From Brachionus manjavacas (Eukaryota; Rotifera; Eurotatoria; Ploima; Brachionidae), in the NCBI GenBank assembly GCA_019054805.1, contig JAHQIY010000008.1, positions 2,155,501 through 2,219,500 on the forward strand: a stretch of 64,000 nt of DNA. The letters run 5' to 3'. A program made the translations under genes and the position numbers. The first letter of the stretch is position 1, and each line of letters opens with the position of its first letter. This document shows, piece after piece, positions 9,912-22,789 of this stretch. The notes under the pieces were generated by a model that was given only the letters and a program-made list of their open reading frames with translations, was not told where the DNA came from and did not search any database.

Positions 9912-11839
9912 TTCTTAAGTCTAAAAATAAAAACAAATTCAATTTATAAAAGAATATTTTCTTTAAAAAACTATATTTAATTATTCAAAAATTCGGTTCT
10001 AAGGTATCAATACTACCTTTCGAATCGAATAATAATAAAATATAAATAAATGAAAGCAAGTATGTTTGTAATATAAAAGCAAAGGATTCTTGTTTAATTT
10101 TTGTTTTAAATTTTAATTTCGTTCAAATTTAAAAACTTGTTAGCAACTAATTTTTTCGATAGCTCGTACTCTACTCTTTGTGAAATTTATACTTTGGTTA
10201 AATAGAAATCGCATTATAGCAACAAGATTGTTTTTTATTTTAAGCTATTTACTAAATATTTTTTGCTATTTATTTTTTTAAATTAACTCTTTAATTTTTG
10301 AATAGATGATTATGGTTATGATGATACATTTTTCTTGTTTTAAACATGGCTTTTCAAATCAAAAAAATTTAAATTGACTAGGGAAATCAAAGTTACATGA
10401 GCTCTTTTAAGAATTAAAAACGTGCTTTAAAAAATTTTATAAAATTAATTTGTGAAATAGGGAAAATATTTGACATTACGACTCTTACGAAATTTTAACA
10501 TCAGAAGCATAAAATTTTCAAAGACTTTTTGATTTTTTTTTAATAAGAAAATTTTTTTTTCAAAAATCTGATTAAGTTTAATGGCAAAAAAACTATCAGA
10601 CACAATTTTACTAAAAAAAATTTATCTATGACCCATTGAGCATAAAAGAATTAATCAACCAAACCTATTTTAACGATATATAGAGTTATAATTAAAATTC
10701 TAGTAGCTTAATCGCTAAAATATATTGTATATTACCATCACTACGAATACTAGTTTAATTTTGAATAAGTATTGTAATTAAAGGCTTCATATCAAATGAA
10801 TCACGAATTATGGCACAATAGTTTAAGAAATTTAAATTTTTTAGAAGCCGATTTTGTATAGAATCACCTATTTATTGTACTTCTATTTAATTTAATTAGA
10901 ATTAATTTTATTAATTTAAGTTAACATTTTATTCACTTTATAATGAATTTTGATATTTTTTTTCTCATAAGATAAGGCATGCTTTGAAGGAAAATTTAGC
11001 CAGAATTAGCTTAAAGCAATATATTTTAACAATGTTAAATCAGTCCGCTATTTTTCTCAAAAACAATCAATTTATAAATTATAAAAAACCTGGTCCAATG
11101 AATGCTTATGGAAAAAATAATTTTTAAAATTAATTAATCTAAAAAAATTTTGAAAGAGCAAGTAGAAGATAATGATCTTAATTTAAAAAAGCCTTCGTTA
11201 AACTTATCCACAAATTTAATAAAAATTAGAACAAAATCAACAGTCAAAACCAGGTACAGTCAAAACTACTACTACTACTACTTCTACTAAAATCAGACTT
11301 GTGCAAAAGTCAGAAAAAAAAGTCATTTTAAAGTCATTTCAAAGTCAAGTCACTGACTTGAAAATTTTTATTTTTAAAATAAGTCTTTTGACTTGATTTT
11401 GACTTTTAATACAACTCTGAACAAAATCAATTCATAGCACACTATTATGATAACATTTTAATTTTTTTGTAGCAAATTAGTACTGAGTATAACAAATTTG
11501 ATGTTAATGGAACTTTTAAACCATTTTTAGAATAAATTGATTTTAAATATAACAAATTAATTATAAATGAAATTGATTTAATACTTAATTAATTATTTTG
11601 TTAGAATTGTCACATTTTATACTGATATAGACACAAAATAAAAAAATTTCTGTTTATATTTTAAATTTTAAAAAATTTCTTCAGAAACCCATTATTTCAG
11701 AAAAAAATTTTAAATTTTTTTATTTCTGTAATTTTCCTTTTATTGCGTAATGTGCTACCATAGGCGATCTCCTAGTAGACCGCCTTCACAAGCTTGCTTT
11801 CCGTATTATTATTATTAATATTATTATTACATTACTGGA
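9912..11839. other. intergenic AT-rich DNA with AAGTCA-type repeats
   Basis: No gene is visible. A short (ACT)n microsatellite lies at about 11267-11288, followed at 11300-11400 by a cluster of AAGTCA/TGACTT words. Similar word clusters occur at 36010-36060 and 59060-59160. A (TTA)n tract lies at 11806-11828. Confidence 0.5.
11290..11410. repeat. AAGTCA/TGACTT-rich dispersed repeat
   Basis: Repeated AAGTCA words (AAAGTCATTTCAAAGTCAAG and neighbours) are followed by the inverted TGACTTG words. The stretch can fold on itself. Comparable clusters occur near 36010-36060 and 59060-59160, which suggests a low-copy dispersed repeat rather than chance. Confidence 0.45.
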
Positions 11840-12110
11840 TGCTAATTTTGACTAAAGCTCATAGAATTCAGTAGTATTGGTATGAACATTCCCAATTGTA
11901 ATAAAAGAAAGAGGCGCACAATAAAAAACTAAATCAGCACTTGAAAAACAGCCATCGGATGTATTGCAAAATTTGGCAGTTGGTATTGAATCAGATGAAG
12001 ATGTCAATTCAAGTATGAGAAAAGTCACTAAAGAAAAAAGCCAAGTTTTACAGTCCAAAACCAATTTTTTTATTGCCCGAGAGATTAAAGCAAAACAAAA
12101 TAGTATTTAT
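11840..12110 (+). pseudogene. possible decayed transposase fragment
   Basis: Plus-strand translation, with a stop and frame interruptions, gives a hydrophilic stretch including KSALEKQPSDVLQNLAVG and then ESDEDVNSSMRKVTKEKSQ. The spacing of residues recalls the linker that follows the DNA-binding finger in some MULE-type transposases, but similarity is weak. The opposite strand has a 70-codon frame with a hydrophobic start (11852-12064) that I take to be its shadow. Confidence 0.25.
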
Positions 12111-15100
12111 CTGTGTTTTTTCTGATTAAATTAAAAAATTTAAATTAAAAAAATTATTTTTTTAATTAGATATTTTTATAATAACTTCGTTATATTTTTA
12201 TAAATTTGTGGTAGCTTTTATTAAATCTTTTATTAAAAAATATTAAGAATCATTTAAAAGATAATGATTTAAAAATTGGATATAAATAAACTTCATCTAA
12301 TAAAACAATTAATTTTAATAAAAATAATCCTGTGCCAAACTTTATATTTTAATAGATTAAAACGAATCCATATAAATTGTCTATCATGATTCATAGTAAT
12401 GATTATCTTTACATTAGGCAATTTGAAAAATTAAAAATGATATTTAAACTTATTAAACTATTTTGAATATTTTTTTTTTCGTTTGATTTAAAGTTTGTGT
12501 TTAACCTTTTTATCTAAGCTTTAAAAAACACTCGCACATTTTCAAACATTTTAAAAAAAATAATCATTATTTAGGTGTATATTTATTAATAAACAAATAA
12601 TGTCAATTTGTATTTAAAAACTTTTTTGACAATTTTTTTAATTTTTGTCATTTATTATTGATATTAATAATTAAATTTTAATTATACATTTTAAGTTTTT
12701 CACAAAAAATGCATGCCTTAAAACTAAGGTAGCTAATTCATGTCTTAAATAAAGTTTAAAAAACTTTTAAATTTAAATGTGATTTATTTTAAAAATCAAA
12801 AAAATTAGAATAAATAAATTTTTTGTGTTTAAAAAAAAATTAAAAAATGTTATATAGCTTCTTTTTTTTTCATTTAGAATCAATTTTTTCAAAAAAAAAA
12901 AAAGAATAATATAAACATAAAATTAAAACAATAAAAAAATTCTTTTAATCTTTATCATTAAAATTCTTAGCCTTTTCGATTCGTTTGACTAGTATCGATA
13001 TTTTATTAATTTTTCTTTAAAATTTTAAAATGAACTGTTTAGTTTAAATTAAATCTAAATATTGAATTGTTTAAATTAAATCTACTTTAAAAATCTGTAT
13101 TAATAAATCACCTAGAATTTTCCGCTAACTCAATGAACAAAATTTAGACACTTACCTCTAATATCCTCAAAGTGAGTTTGATTCGGTTTAGCTAAATTAA
13201 AAAAACTTCTTTAACAGATGAGATCATTTTTTTCTGAACCATGCTACAATTTTTAGTACTTCACCCTAAATCTCAAAACAATCTGTAGGTCATTTAATTA
13301 GAATAAAGAAAATTTTTTTATTTTTTATTATTTATTACAGAAAACGAAGAAAAAATAAAAATTATTATATTTTTGATCTGTTAAAATATTTTAATTTAAA
13401 TAGGCTTAGATCAAATAAAACTGACTTTAAGTTCTTTTCAAAGTCACAAAACTTATTTTTTCTCTAAAATAAATGAATATTTAATTTTTAGTTTGTCAAA
13501 ATAAAATTAAAATCAAGTAATTTTTTCAGAAAATAAATCCATTTTTAATTAGTGTGTTCAATAAATAAGCTTTATTAATTAATGAATAATGCCTGGCCAG
13601 TGTTGAATCTTAATAAGTATCAAAATATTTTTGAATAATTAAAAAAATGTTGTTTTGCACTTAATTTTGCAGTTTTTATTTTTTAAATATCACATTAGCA
13701 AATTGTATGGTAACTAACACAATTTTTTTTGTTGGCTTTAAAATATTGAAAACTTGGAAAATGATGCATCCATTTAATCATTAGTATTTACTTAAAACAA
13801 AACTTTAGAAGACTGACAAAATTGTCCTCAACAATATTTACTCCAGCTTTCTTATTGGGGTAAATACCTGTTTTTTTTAATTTTGCATGTAGCTAATGTT
13901 TTTAATATAGCAACAATTGAAGCATCTTTAGGTCTTCATTTTGGCAAACTTGCTTTATTTTTGATAAGAGTTTAAGAGTTTTTTGGAGCACTTTTCAACT
14001 GATTAAGTAATTAACAATCATATCTTTTTTATTGAAGCATAAATATCAAGAATTTTTTAAGGAAAAAAATATTTTTTTGCTACTGGTTTAAATTAAGGAA
14101 TAAAAATAATAAGATTCAGTACAGTTCATTTGAGCATTAAATGAAATAGGATATTTTTAGAGTGAATCAAATTTCGGGTCCAAAATTAAATTTTCGTTTC
14201 AATAAATTTATATTGAAAATAAAAAAGCAATATTTGATTGAAGTTTTGATACGGATGAGCTTATTGGCAAAAAAACACTTCCGAATATGAGACTGAAAAT
14301 GCACAATAAAACTTTAATCTTAATTAAAAGTAATTTGAGAATGCTTGAAAATTGACTTGAACAGACTAGTAACGACTCTTTGATAATCTAATTGAAATCT
14401 CAAATAAACTATGGGCAACAATAGTAGCAAAATAAATTGAATCCTAATTTAAAATGTTTATTTAATTGTCAACTTGAAATCTATTAAACAAGAATAAAGT
14501 CTTAAGATCTAGTTACATTTTTGCCAAATACAAGTTAGAAAATTTTCAAGTGCTTATTTGACTAGATTTTGCTACTATTCCAATTAATATAACCACTGTA
14601 TTTTTTGAAAAACAATTTTCAAGTGGTTCTAAACACTTGGAAAATTGTCTCTATTAATAAGCTAATTTTGATCTTCAACAATTCTTAAATACCAATGATC
14701 AGATCAAATTGAATTCGAAAATCTTCATTAGATTAGACTTGGAATGAAGCTCAAATTTTTAGATGATCAGATCAGGGCCCGAAAAGCTTTGATCTTGAAT
14801 AATCAAGGATTTTTGCCCTTCAGGAAACATTTTTAAAATTTATTTTGTTCTATTTGAGATGAATGAATGTGACTTAAGTTTAAAAGAGTGAAAAATATTT
14901 ATATTAACTAATTAATCATCTTTTTTTATTTTTTAAAAAATTTAAAACAATTTTAACAGTTTTAAAAATCATAAAAAGACTCTTTTATTTGAAAAAATTA
15001 TTTATTTTATTGTAAATCAATTTTTAGAGTCGCTTTCATTAAAAAAAATTTAGATGATTAGCTTTGATCTTAAATAATCAATTTTTGCCCTACAGAAGAT

Positions 15101-16500
15101 ATTAAAAAAGTTGATTTCATTCTCTGTGAGATGAACGAATTTGGTTTAAATTAAAAAAAAAATGAAATTATTCTTTTTCTAAATATATTAATGATGTAGA
15201 CATCTTATTTTATGTTTCAAAAATTTGAATAGTTTTTAAAATCATAAAAAAGCTCTTTTATTCATTTGAAATCAACTTTCTCCAATTTTAGAGTCGCTTT
15301 TATTAAAAAAAATAGAGAAAAAAGTCAGCTGTATAAAGAGTTCGGAGTTTTGCTTTTATTCGAATTATTGAGGCTTCGAATATCATGGGTCAAGAGAAAT
15401 TTTTGGAAACCAAACAGCTTAATTCCACATTTAAAATAATAAATACTCTAAAAACTTAGAAACCGTCAATAATTGATCAATATTTGTGTTTACTTTAATT
15501 TCTTCATCAAAATAATTTCAATTGAGACTTTTTTTTTGCACAAAACTCTTCTACATAAACTAATTAGAGTATTTGGGAAATTTTGCGAGCTGGTCAATTT
15601 TGTGACCCACTACTCTGCTAATTTCATTAGTAATAAATGATGTGAACTATGTAAACAAAAAATTTTCAATGATATTCCACAAGATGCTTAGTTATTTTAA
15701 GAAATTTATCTATTAGATTATTTATTAGATTTTTTTTCAATTTAATAATTAAAAACTTAAGTTTTTAGTAAAGGTTTTAGTTTTTTTTTATTTATTAAAA
15801 AACCGCTAAGGTGAAAAATTAATTCAATAATAAAGTAGAAATAGAAGTAAAGTGGTGTAATTAAATCATTTTTTATCAAAAATTTTAAAATGAATATTAA
15901 TAAATACAAAATACAAAGTCTTTATTTGAATAGAATTTTAAAACGATCAAAAAATTTTTATTAAAATTCAAAAGACTTCAAAAAAATCAAAAAGATCATA
16001 ATCAATCATAGATAAAATAGGTAATAATGCAATAATAAGTGAGAAATGGTTGGAATTGTTTTCAAAAAGCAGAAGGTAGACCACGGGGTAGGATTTAAAA
16101 TATACTCTATATCTAATCCTCTTTAATAAGTCTGACAATGAAGGGAACATGGTTGTTTATGTAGTTTCATGCAATTTCAGCCTCACTAATATCTGACTGT
16201 TTTTTTATCTTTATGGAAAAGCACATAACAAGAACTAGAATGACCCGAATGTCTAATTTTGCCATTTTGACCACGTTTGGATCCAACAAAAAAAGAAAAG
16301 AAAATATTTTTAAAATTTTATTTATTTTCTGCGAGATTAATTAACAGAATGAATCTATTTGTGGGATTAGAAAGATCGATGACGCAAAATAGAGTTCCGT
16401 GCCGAGTTTTCCTATTTTTTTTGTAAATTGGACGGATTGTATTCAAAATAGTAATTTGAGGCTAAATAAAATATTTTATTGATTTGGTTCCATTTTCTGC
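12111..16500. other. gene desert, AT-rich
   Basis: I see no supportable gene. Open frames such as 15968-16150 (minus) are short, lack conserved features and have no good splice context. Confidence 0.6.
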
Positions 16501-19500
16501 GGATTTAAAAAGGAAGCAATTTTGGTATTTGGTTAAAATTTCCTGACTAAGAGAATAAAAAAATTGCACATCTATTAGCTCAAGCAATTAGAGTTAAGAA
16601 AAAAAAACAAATTGAAAAAGTCAACTACCTGTGGTTTTTCTTAATGAGTGCATTTCGGTTGCTTACCTAGTTGACAAATGTTTTCGTCTTTGTTTCCTTC
16701 ATGTTCAATCTAAACAATATCCATTAGTTGTTTGAGTAACATCTAGAGTAATTAATCTTTAGCAATTCAGCAGAATGCAATTAAGTTTCGAGCCGCCTAG
16801 AAATCGAAAATAAAACAACTCAAAAATAATTAAAAACTAATGATCAGTTTGAGTCCATGAACATTTTGGCTTAGAATAGAACAGCGCTGCAGACAACTAA
16901 TCAATGCTATCTTGATCAAGCCAAGACTTGATATTGATTTTTTTCTGTTCAGCTGATTGCATAACTTGGATATCTAAAGTGACAATCGTAACCCAATACT
17001 TAAATTATATGCTACTAGAGATGAAATCACAATAGCAGACTCGAGTGCTAGCAGGTAATTTAATTCGAGTTGAAATATCGTTTTACATGATTAAGAAAAG
17101 CTAATTTCAAGCTTGATCAAATCGCAGAAACAAATATTAAATGGGCATAAAAGAAAACTTTATTTTTAATTTCCCTTATTTTTTAAATATTTTTATAATT
17201 AAAGACGGAAATTGAGTTAGTGTGTTGCCATTTTATTCTTGTGCATATTAGTTCGTGTTTGTTGAGCATTCTTTTTTTTCTCGAAAGGTTTCTCAAGCGA
17301 TTCGAACAGAGGCTGATTGGCCGGCACTCTTCTCCTAATCAATAATCACATCTTAATTATTAGTATTTAACATGATTAGATACTAAGTTTAGATAAAAAA
17401 TCATGTAGATCTCGTCCAGATAAGTTAGACTTGAAGAAAAAACAATAGAAAATCTCAAGTAAGTCACTAAAGTGCCCGAGGCCAGTTCGAATCCCTATGT
17501 TCCGCATTCAGGGCTTCCATAACTTGTATTCCACTTTAAACAATCAGATTCTCTTTTGTTGTAAATATTTTCTACTCAAATTTATGGAATTCTGAAATCT
17601 AGTAAACTTATTTTTTTTCTCTTCTAAAAGTTCTAGTACTAGAAGCACTGGTGATTTTTTTCTGCTCTGCTCAAATTACATTTGAACCCGATTCTTTTGA
17701 AATCTAGCTATCTTTGAGTAACTAAAACAAAAATATTTTCTTTTTTTTTTCAATATAAAAATAATTCTAAATATTCGGAGTTGATTTTTTTATTTATTAA
17801 AAAAAATTTAAAATTAAGAAAATTTATAAAAAGAGAATAGAAGGAATACCTGTCGTTGATTTTTATTTAAATAAAGAAAATTGAAATTTTCGTTGAGCGC
17901 AATTTATTCCATTTACAAATTTGACATCCTCAAAGTCACAAAACTATTTGAACATTTAAATTAAATCGTTTTACCAAGTCATCTATCTTCTAAGCTTTTT
18001 TTTTTAAATATTTAATAATTTTGATTGCCAAAATCAGTTTAGCTTATAATTGAAAAAATTAATTTAGAACTTGGTTCTTCTTTCTTGTCAAGCGCTAGTT
18101 ACCAAATCATTTGGCATAATTACACCAGCAGCTGATAAAGAAGTAACCGAAAAAAATCAATTGAATTAAAACTTCAGAAGAGACTGTATTTAATAAGGTT
18201 TAAGCTGTATTAGAAATAAAGTTAAATTATTTTTTTTTACAACAAAAATTTAAAGAAAAGTATGAGCCAACATTGCACCGCAATCACTTCAGGACATTGT
18301 TGAACTTATCACCGTTTTGCCTATTGAATATTGTGCGGAGTTGTTCTAATACTGAATTGTTTTTCTTGTAAGCTTCAAACTCTAATTTTTGAGCATATTT
18401 GAAGTATTTGCATTTTACTTTGGTGCTCATTAGGTGTTCCTTGTCTGCCTCATTTAGTAGCCTTAACGTAGGGGTAATAAGGAAGTTGCCGTATTTAGCT
18501 AATCATTCGTTTCCAAGTCTCACAAGAATAGAGAGATGCTTTAATGTGACCTTGTACATTATAAATTTTAAATGGCATAGAGCCGTGTTAAGTTTTAGCG
18601 GGGAAGAAAGAAAAGATAAGACAAGGAATGTCACAGTCAATGGCTGATCCAATTTATGCTTTGAATAATCAATCCATTGTTACCTTGTTCTGTTCTAGTT
18701 GAATTTTTTGTCAATCAAAGAGTCACAGAAAACAAAATTCGGATAGCTTTGTTAGGATATATTTTTGAATTTATTTTTTGTCAAGCAGTTCTAGTGCTTC
18801 GATTATTGTTCATTTCTGTCAAGTCACAACCATGATTGTGCTTCACATGTTGTGTTCTAGCTGTCAGATGAACAAGATGCACCCTTGACGCATTCAAGTT
18901 CCAATGCAACACTTTACACCCGATTGCTCTGCTATTAATTGTGCACAGTATTATTCTTTTTGTTGCTACTCTAGGTCAGACTAGCTTTTTTTGTTTTGTT
19001 TTGTTCTAAATTAGTTGATATTAAATTTTGGATTGAACCAATTTACACCTGTAATTGAAACAGAAGAGTTTGCTTGGCGCCCAACTGCTCTATTCAACGA
19101 AACAAGCTTGGCGTAATGCAACAGACACACTTTATTAGAAGAAGCAAAAAATAGAAAAGAGAAGTGTATACTTGTTTCAATCAAGTAGTTGCACGTAGAG
19201 CGAGAGTGAATGATGAGAATCAGGCAATGGATTATAAAATTAATTATTTATTGAATTTATATCAATTGCTTTTAAATTTCATGCAAGTTTTTTAGTAATA
19301 CTAGCATATTATTAGAGATATATTTATTTGTTGGAGAGAAAATCGATTTTGTGTTGCAGCAAATCAAGACGGTCTAGAGTTGATTTTTTTTTTCATATTA
19401 AAAAATATATGCTTTTTTTTGTATTGTCATTGCGTTTTTATTATCTTGATAATTTGATACAATTAGGCTCGCAATTAGCGCACTAATTGTCGCAACTAGC

Positions 19501-20300
19501 TTGGCCGAAGCAACATTGCAATAGCCTAATTTTGCTATCATCCATAAAATTGAAACTTAATAGGATTCACACAATACCGATTTAGATCAATTGCGAAAAT
19601 GCCTATTAAATTGATTAGTAAATAAAATTCACTTTTCAAACATCTTTCATTGCCATTGTAAATAAAAAGAGAACTTAGCATAGTACTCCACACGGTCGGC
19701 TATTACTTTAAGTTAGTACATTTGTGATTAGGTTTTTGTGTTTAAATTATGAATAAAAATAGAAGAAAAAAATTCAGTTTTGTTGCTACAGTGTCTGCAG
19801 TACGGGGCTAATGTTTAGGGCCCTTTCAATTGAATGCAGGAGCTTGTGTAATGGTTCGTTTTCAATCTAAGCCTAAGCCTTTAACCAGAGGTATTCAGGA
19901 ATTAAATTAGAAGAGAAAAGAACAAAATTTTAGTTTTTCTGTGCTGACAAAAATGCAATTACTGCTCAAAAAGAAATAAAAAGGACTAGAGAATTTTAAT
20001 TTTAAAGACTGATCGCCTAAAACTCGCCACTCCAATGAACGATGTTTTTTGTGTACATGCAAGAATATTGTTAGCGGGTGTTAACCTTCGCTACATACTT
20101 CGTCTCTTGGAGACTTTTAAAATGGCATTGCTACATAACTAACCTAGTTCAAATTTTGTTTAAAGTAACTTCGTAGAAATTAAGCTTGTCTTGGATATAT
20201 GATTTCTTGTCAAGAAGATTTAAGATACAAATAAGATATGCTTGGGCCAGTTGTTGAATTAACTTTTATATAAGAAACTATATTTTTTTCAATATTGCCG
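16501..20300. other. long noncoding stretch upstream of Six3/6, less homopolymeric
   Basis: This DNA is visibly less dominated by A/T runs than the flanking desert and is made of mixed, unique-looking sequence, but it has no convincing coding frame. Its position upstream of a developmental regulator and its composition suggest cis-regulatory DNA; this is inference. A B-box-like string (AGTTCGAATCCC, near 17482) occurs without a foldable tRNA around it. Confidence 0.35.
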
Positions 20301-20321
20301 CTAATAATATTGTTTATAGTC

Positions 20322-20660
20322 CGTGTAGCCGAATGGTTTGCGTGTTAGTGATGCAAGCAGAGGATCGAGGGTTCAAAACCCGCTGAGGGTGAAAAAACCT
20401 TCAAAATATCTCTGTGAATGTTTAAACCTCTTTCATCATAAAAATAGGGGCACCAGTTTCGGCTGGGTAATTATTGCGGTGTAGATGATCAACTCGGTGC
20501 AGTAGCCTCTGTGTCTGATCGGAACTGTTGATCTAAAAGGTACATGAAAAAGAGATGAGCGGGTCCCCGTTATCCACTAGAATAGGGACTACTATGAGCT
20601 TTATCAGTAGTTTGGACTTTATGGAATTATGCGAGGTAATAGACAAGACAAATAGAGTTT
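20322..20660 (+). mobile_element. tRNA-derived SINE candidate
   Basis: The head resembles a tRNA gene: an A-box-like TAGCCGAATGG near 20328 and a B-box-like GGTTCAAAACC near 20371, at normal internal-promoter spacing. The outer seven bases on each side do not pair as an acceptor stem, so it is not a functional tRNA. A comparatively GC-rich unrelated body follows (20390-20600), as expected for a SINE. The 3' boundary is not clear. Confidence 0.5.
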
Positions 20661-20970
20661 AGTTTAAGGTTTATTAAATGGAATCCGAAGTTGTAACAAA
20701 ATGCTAGAGGTTTATAAAGTAGCTTGAGTGTGTACTTTGGCTGTAGTCAATGCAAGAGCACATAGTAGTAAAGATTAAGCAAAGAGATGCCAAGGCTTGA
20801 GTCTAAAAAATAAAATAAAAATGGTAAAAAATGGAATCTTTCCAAAATCTCCTAAAAGTGTGATTTTGATAAAGGACAAATTAGAATTTTTTTCTAAATA
20901 CCTGATTTATGTGGCAAATATAATCGAGCTGAAGCCGGGCTGGAGAGTTAATAGAAATGAGAGAGACACT

Positions 20971-20974
<4 letters not shown>

Positions 20975-21006
<32 letters not shown>
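20975..21006. repeat. (CA)n(GA)n microsatellite
   Basis: A short CACACA run is followed by about 14 GA units. Confidence 0.9.
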
Positions 21007-21010
<4 letters not shown>

Positions 21011-21296
21011 TATTAAATTACTAAGTTATTAACGACATAATTTGGATGACAACAACCAATGGAAAAATTCGCCAAGCCTCTAAATTAGAACTCTTGCTCA
21101 TTAGTCTCACATCCAATCAATTTCTAAACCCAAAATGCAAAGCTAATTGGCTGACGAATAAAATATTTTATTTTCTCTATATATATTTTTGGCTAGAGCT
21201 CTCATTTTTTTGATATTGCTATTAGAAGTTTATTAATATATATCAATGTCTGCCAATGAAATTTTTTCTCACATATCATTTACGTCGTATCACAGT

Positions 21297-21318
21297 AATC
21301 ATCATCATCATCATCATT
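21297..21318. repeat. (ATC)n microsatellite
   Basis: About seven ATC units lie 260 bases upstream of the Six3/6 start codon. Confidence 0.9.
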
Positions 21319-21575
21319 TATATATATTTAAGAAACGTTTAGCAAAAAGAAAATATATTTAAAAAAAAAAGAGAAAAAAAACATTTAATTTTTCTTTTTT
21401 TCTTCTCCTTCTTATTTTTTATTATATTGAGAAAAAAAAAACAAATATATATTTGACATATTATATTTGTGTTAATTTAGTAGAGTAGCTAAGCCTGGAT
21501 GTCGACTGCTGCTAATCAATAATGTTTACTTTAGAGAGCATTCTAGATTCATTAGTCGTTCTATGATGATATAAA

Positions 21576-22289
21576 ATGAACTTGTTCAGCGCACTACCAG
21601 CTTTGTTTCCAGGCTTGCCGGCGCCGTCCATACCGAGCTTGAACTTCTCGGCGCAGCAAGTCGCCCAGGTGTGCGAGCAGCTGGAAGAGAGCGGCGACAC
21701 GGACCGGCTGGCCCGCTTCCTCTGGTCCTTGTCGGTCATACCGGGCTCCAATTTGCTCACGCAGCACGAGTCCATCATTCGCGCCCGAGCCATAGTCGCC
21801 TTTCAGCAAAACAACTTCAGAGAACTGTACACCCTGCTGGAGAACCACAAGTTTACGCGCGACTCGCATCCCAAGCTGCAGGCCATGTGGATGGAGGCGC
21901 ACTACCAGGAGGCCGAGAAGCTGAGGGGCCGACCGCTCGGTCCCGTCGACAAATACCGAGTCAGAAAGAAGTTTCCGCTGCCGAGGACTATTTGGGACGG
22001 CGAGCAAAAGACCCACTGCTTCAAAGAGAGGACCAGAGGGCTGCTGCGCGAGTGGTACTTGCAGGACCCGTATCCGAACCCGGCGAAGAAGCGCGAGCTC
22101 GCCCAGGCCACTGGCCTCACGCCGACCCAAGTCGGCAACTGGTTCAAAAATAGAAGACAAAGAGACCGCGCTGCTGCGGCCAAAAACCGAAATTCGAACA
22201 ACCAGTACGACTCGCAGACAGCGAGCAGTTCCAACCACAACTATTCGCCGCCGTCGTCCCCAGAACTCGATCCAGATGTCACCGATTGA
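21576..22289 (+). CDS. Six3/6: Six3/6-class homeobox transcription factor
   Basis: This intact 237-residue, intronless gene encodes a DNA-binding transcription factor of the SINE-oculis/Optix Six3/6 class, which patterns anterior head, brain and eye in bilaterians. The SIX domain spans about residues 22-125, including [23 protein letters not shown] and [20 protein letters not shown]. The homeodomain follows at about 126-197, with [17 protein letters not shown] in helix 3. The Six3/6 rather than Six1/2 assignment rests on the homeodomain stretches [28 protein letters not shown] and [11 protein letters not shown], which are diagnostic. The C-terminus is short and Ser/Pro-rich ([11 protein letters not shown]). 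The coding sequence is far richer in GC than its surroundings. The chosen ATG ([20 protein letters not shown]) is the only one before the SIX domain in this frame. Confidence 0.97.
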   Translation: MNLFSALPALFPGLPAPSIPSLNFSAQQVAQVCEQLEESGDTDRLARFLWSLSVIPGSNLLTQHESIIRARAIVAFQQNNFRELYTLLENHKFTRDSHPKLQAMWMEAHYQEAEKLRGRPLGPVDKYRVRKKFPLPRTIWDGEQKTHCFKERTRGLLREWYLQDPYPNPAKKRELAQATGLTPTQVGNWFKNRRQRDRAAAAKNRNSNNQYDSQTASSSNHNYSPPSSPELDPDVTD

Positions 22290-22740
22290 TTGATTGATTG
22301 ACTGAACGGCCTAAACGCAACCTTATTTTTGTCTCAGCCTCGTTTAGAGACTTAGTTCAACAAGTCATAATAGAAATCAATTTTAACTTTAAATATTGTA
22401 AATAGAAATGAGCTCTTTTTTTTAATTTTAATTTTTTTTAATTTCTTAGAAGAATTTTGATTTGAATTTATTTTTTGTTTTCAAATGAATGTTTTTGTTA
22501 TGTTGGAGACTTTTTTTCGTTCAAGGTTCAGATATATTTAAGAGACTAAGAGAGTAAATGCATGAAATAATTTAAATTAATTTTTTTTTTGTTCTTTTTC
22601 GTTCAATAGTTTACAGTGTATATCAGCAGCAGCAACAGCAACACACACACTCATACAAATTTAAGGAGAAACGTTTGGTTTTTTTTTCTATATTATAATT
22701 TTTATATTGAATAAAAAATTAAATTAAATTAATTTTTGTT
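22290..22740 (+). other. Six3/6 3' UTR
   Basis: The stretch after the stop codon has a short GATT repeat, T-rich tracts and a CAGCAG/CAACAG/CACACA patch (22625-22652). The candidate poly(A) signal AATAAA is at 22710-22715, followed by a T/G-rich stretch. Confidence 0.5.
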
Positions 22741-22789
22741 TATTTGCGATCGGACCCCCATTTTTAGAACAATTACTAAAGTTCGATTT

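Noticed and set aside
11852..12064. 70-codon minus frame with a hydrophobic start resembling a signal peptide
   Set aside because: No splice sites or promoter context, and the opposite strand reads more like a decayed transposase linker; the frame is probably a shadow.
17465..17520. tRNA 3' half with AGTTCGAATCCC
   Set aside because: No A box or foldable cloverleaf upstream within a tRNA length.
18399..18647. 82-codon plus frame upstream of Six3/6
   Set aside because: No conserved feature, no partner exons, and a composition like the surrounding noncoding DNA.
20322..20395. Functional tRNA gene
   Set aside because: A and B boxes are present but the outer seven bases on the two sides do not pair, so it is better read as a SINE head.
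21594..22240. Three long frames overlapping Six3/6 in other frames or on the other strand
   Set aside because: They are open only because the GC-rich Six3/6 coding sequence lacks stop triplets in those frames.
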